From Chitinophaga pinensis (lineage in GTDB: Bacteria; Bacteroidota; Bacteroidia; UKL13-3): a stretch of DNA of 64,000 nucleotides. Under the pieces are notes generated by a model that did not search any database, had not been told where the DNA came from, and saw only the letters and a list, made by a program, of their open reading frames with translations. The position numbers and the translations under genes were made by a program. Shown here one piece after another: positions 63,272 through 64,000 of the stretch. Numbering within the stretch: position 1 is the stretch's first letter; each line of letters begins with the position of its first letter. Location of the stretch: NCBI GenBank assembly GCA_945860865.1, contig CAMARW010000005.1, forward strand, positions 68,364 to 132,363, read 5' to 3'.

Positions 63272-64000
63272 TTAGCTGCTTTTGTCGTATGCCATAATAA
63301 TATTCTTCACTAATTTATGCCTAACCACATCTTCAAATGTAAGGTAGGCAAATTCAATTCCTTTAATGCCTTCCAAAATAGAAACTGCTTTTACCAAGCC
63401 CGACATGTTCTTTCGGGGTAAATCAATTTGGGTAAGATCGCCGGTAATAATAAATTTAGCATTAGGACCCATGCGTGTTAAAAACATTTTGAGTTGCAAA
63501 TCTGTAGCGTTTTGGGCTTCATCTAAAATTACATAAGCATTGTCTAATGTTCTACCTCGCATAAAAGCCATTGGTGCAATTTCTATTACCCTTGTTTCTA
63601 TATATGATTTTAATTTATCTGCCGGAATCATGTCGTCTAAAGCATCATATAATGGCCTTAAATACGGGTCGATTTTTTCTTTTAAATCACCCGGCAAAAA
63701 CCCTAAGTTTTCGCCAGCTTCAACTGCTGGCCTGGCTAAAATAATACGTTTAATTTCTTTGTTTTTGAGGGCTCTAACAGCAAGGGCCACCGCGGTATAA
63801 GTTTTTCCTGTTCCAGCCGGACCAATTGCAAAAAGGATATCATTTTGGTTCATGAGTGCAACCATTTTCTTTTGATTGGGCGTTTTGGCTTTAATTACTT
63901 TAGCATGGTTTCCATATAAAATAACCTCACCACCCTCTGCAATATCATTTTTTAATGCAGGAGGGTTATCTTTAATTAAGGTGCCTAAAAATAATGCTTC
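63272..64000 (-). CDS. PhoH-family ATPase (partial at the right edge)
   Basis: About 242 visible residues; the N-terminus lies beyond the window. The frame is open from 64000 on, beginning [19 protein letters not shown], with [13 protein letters not shown] leading into the Walker [14 protein letters not shown] and Walker [23 protein letters not shown] after them. These are the PhoH/YbeZ motifs. Bacterial PhoH proteins are RNA-linked ATPases often found beside YbeY. An ATG at 63865 is internal and should not be used as the start. Confidence 0.93.
   Translation of the reverse strand, partial: EALFLGTLIKDNPPALKNDIAEGGEVILYGNHAKVIKAKTPNQKKMVALMNQNDILFAIGPAGTGKTYTAVALAVRALKNKEIKRIILARPAVEAGENLGFLPGDLKEKIDPYLRPLYDALDDMIPADKLKSYIETRVIEIAPMAFMRGRTLDNAYVILDEAQNATDLQLKMFLTRMGPNAKFIITGDLTQIDLPRKNMSGLVKAVSILEGIKGIEFAYLTFEDVVRHKLVKNIIMAYDKSS

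Overview
The window reads as chromosomal DNA of a member of the Bacteroidota, probably an uncultured or environmental lineage. Evidence: AT-rich DNA; promoters of the TTG-N19-TAnnTTTG type (for example before tRNA-Gly and rpsF); a type IX secretion (T9SS) gene, porT, directly behind menG; cargo proteins with T9SS type A or gliding-motility type B C-terminal domains; a menaquinone methyltransferase; a Bacteroidota-type sdhC-sdhA-sdhB operon; and several TTG start codons. I see no IS element, prophage, CRISPR array or rRNA operon.

Layout. 0-14 kb: selO, an MBL phosphodiesterase, an NFACT/RqcH-like protein, then a co-directional run ABC exporter - menG - porT - tgt - lptF/G - EamA, a four-helix-bundle gene between repeat arrays, mutS, and tRNA-Gly and tRNA-Leu. 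14.4-26.7 kb: an accessory region starting right behind the tRNAs. It has a PIN toxin-antitoxin pair, a WYL regulator, small envelope proteins, a membrane-bound PLD-domain protein next to a vWA-like lipoprotein, a collagen-like/T9SS pair, and decayed XRE, DUF1016 and possibly AbiTii genes. 26.7-37 kb: pyrC, EamA, rlmF, yraN, rarA, rlpA, a tail-specific protease, and an LpoB-like/TPR lipoprotein pair. 37-42 kb: a ParE-type TA module, a PagL-like deacylase, a UbiA prenyltransferase, DUF502 and dnaX. 42-51.6 kb: rpsF-rpsR-rplI, a hydrolase, riboflavin synthase, a very large T9SS type B protein and sdhCAB. 51.8-64 kb: pyrD, folC, tonB, a chromate transporter, a secreted M36 protease, O-antigen ligase, a GT2 glycosyltransferase, an ABC permease and phoH.

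How the genes connect. Envelope and secretion functions dominate: PorT with three probable T9SS cargoes, Lpt permease, PagL, RlpA, LpoB-like protein, TonB and O-antigen ligase. Information processing (mutS, rarA, dnaX, tgt, rlmF, ribosomal proteins) and pyrimidine synthesis (pyrC, pyrD) are interspersed.

Two things stand out. First, sequence-unrelated intergenic micro-arrays (GAATTAC, GTCCATA, ATTCGAC, TTTTAGC and CTTTAAG words) all share a 7-nt period. They abut stop codons and bracket two small accessory loci (the four-helix-bundle gene and the ParE TA pair). Second, a compact two-gene unit at 19.1-21.9 kb pairs a PLD-domain, coiled-coil, four-TM protein with a vWA-like lipoprotein, of unknown function. 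All assignments are by reading motifs; no database search was run.
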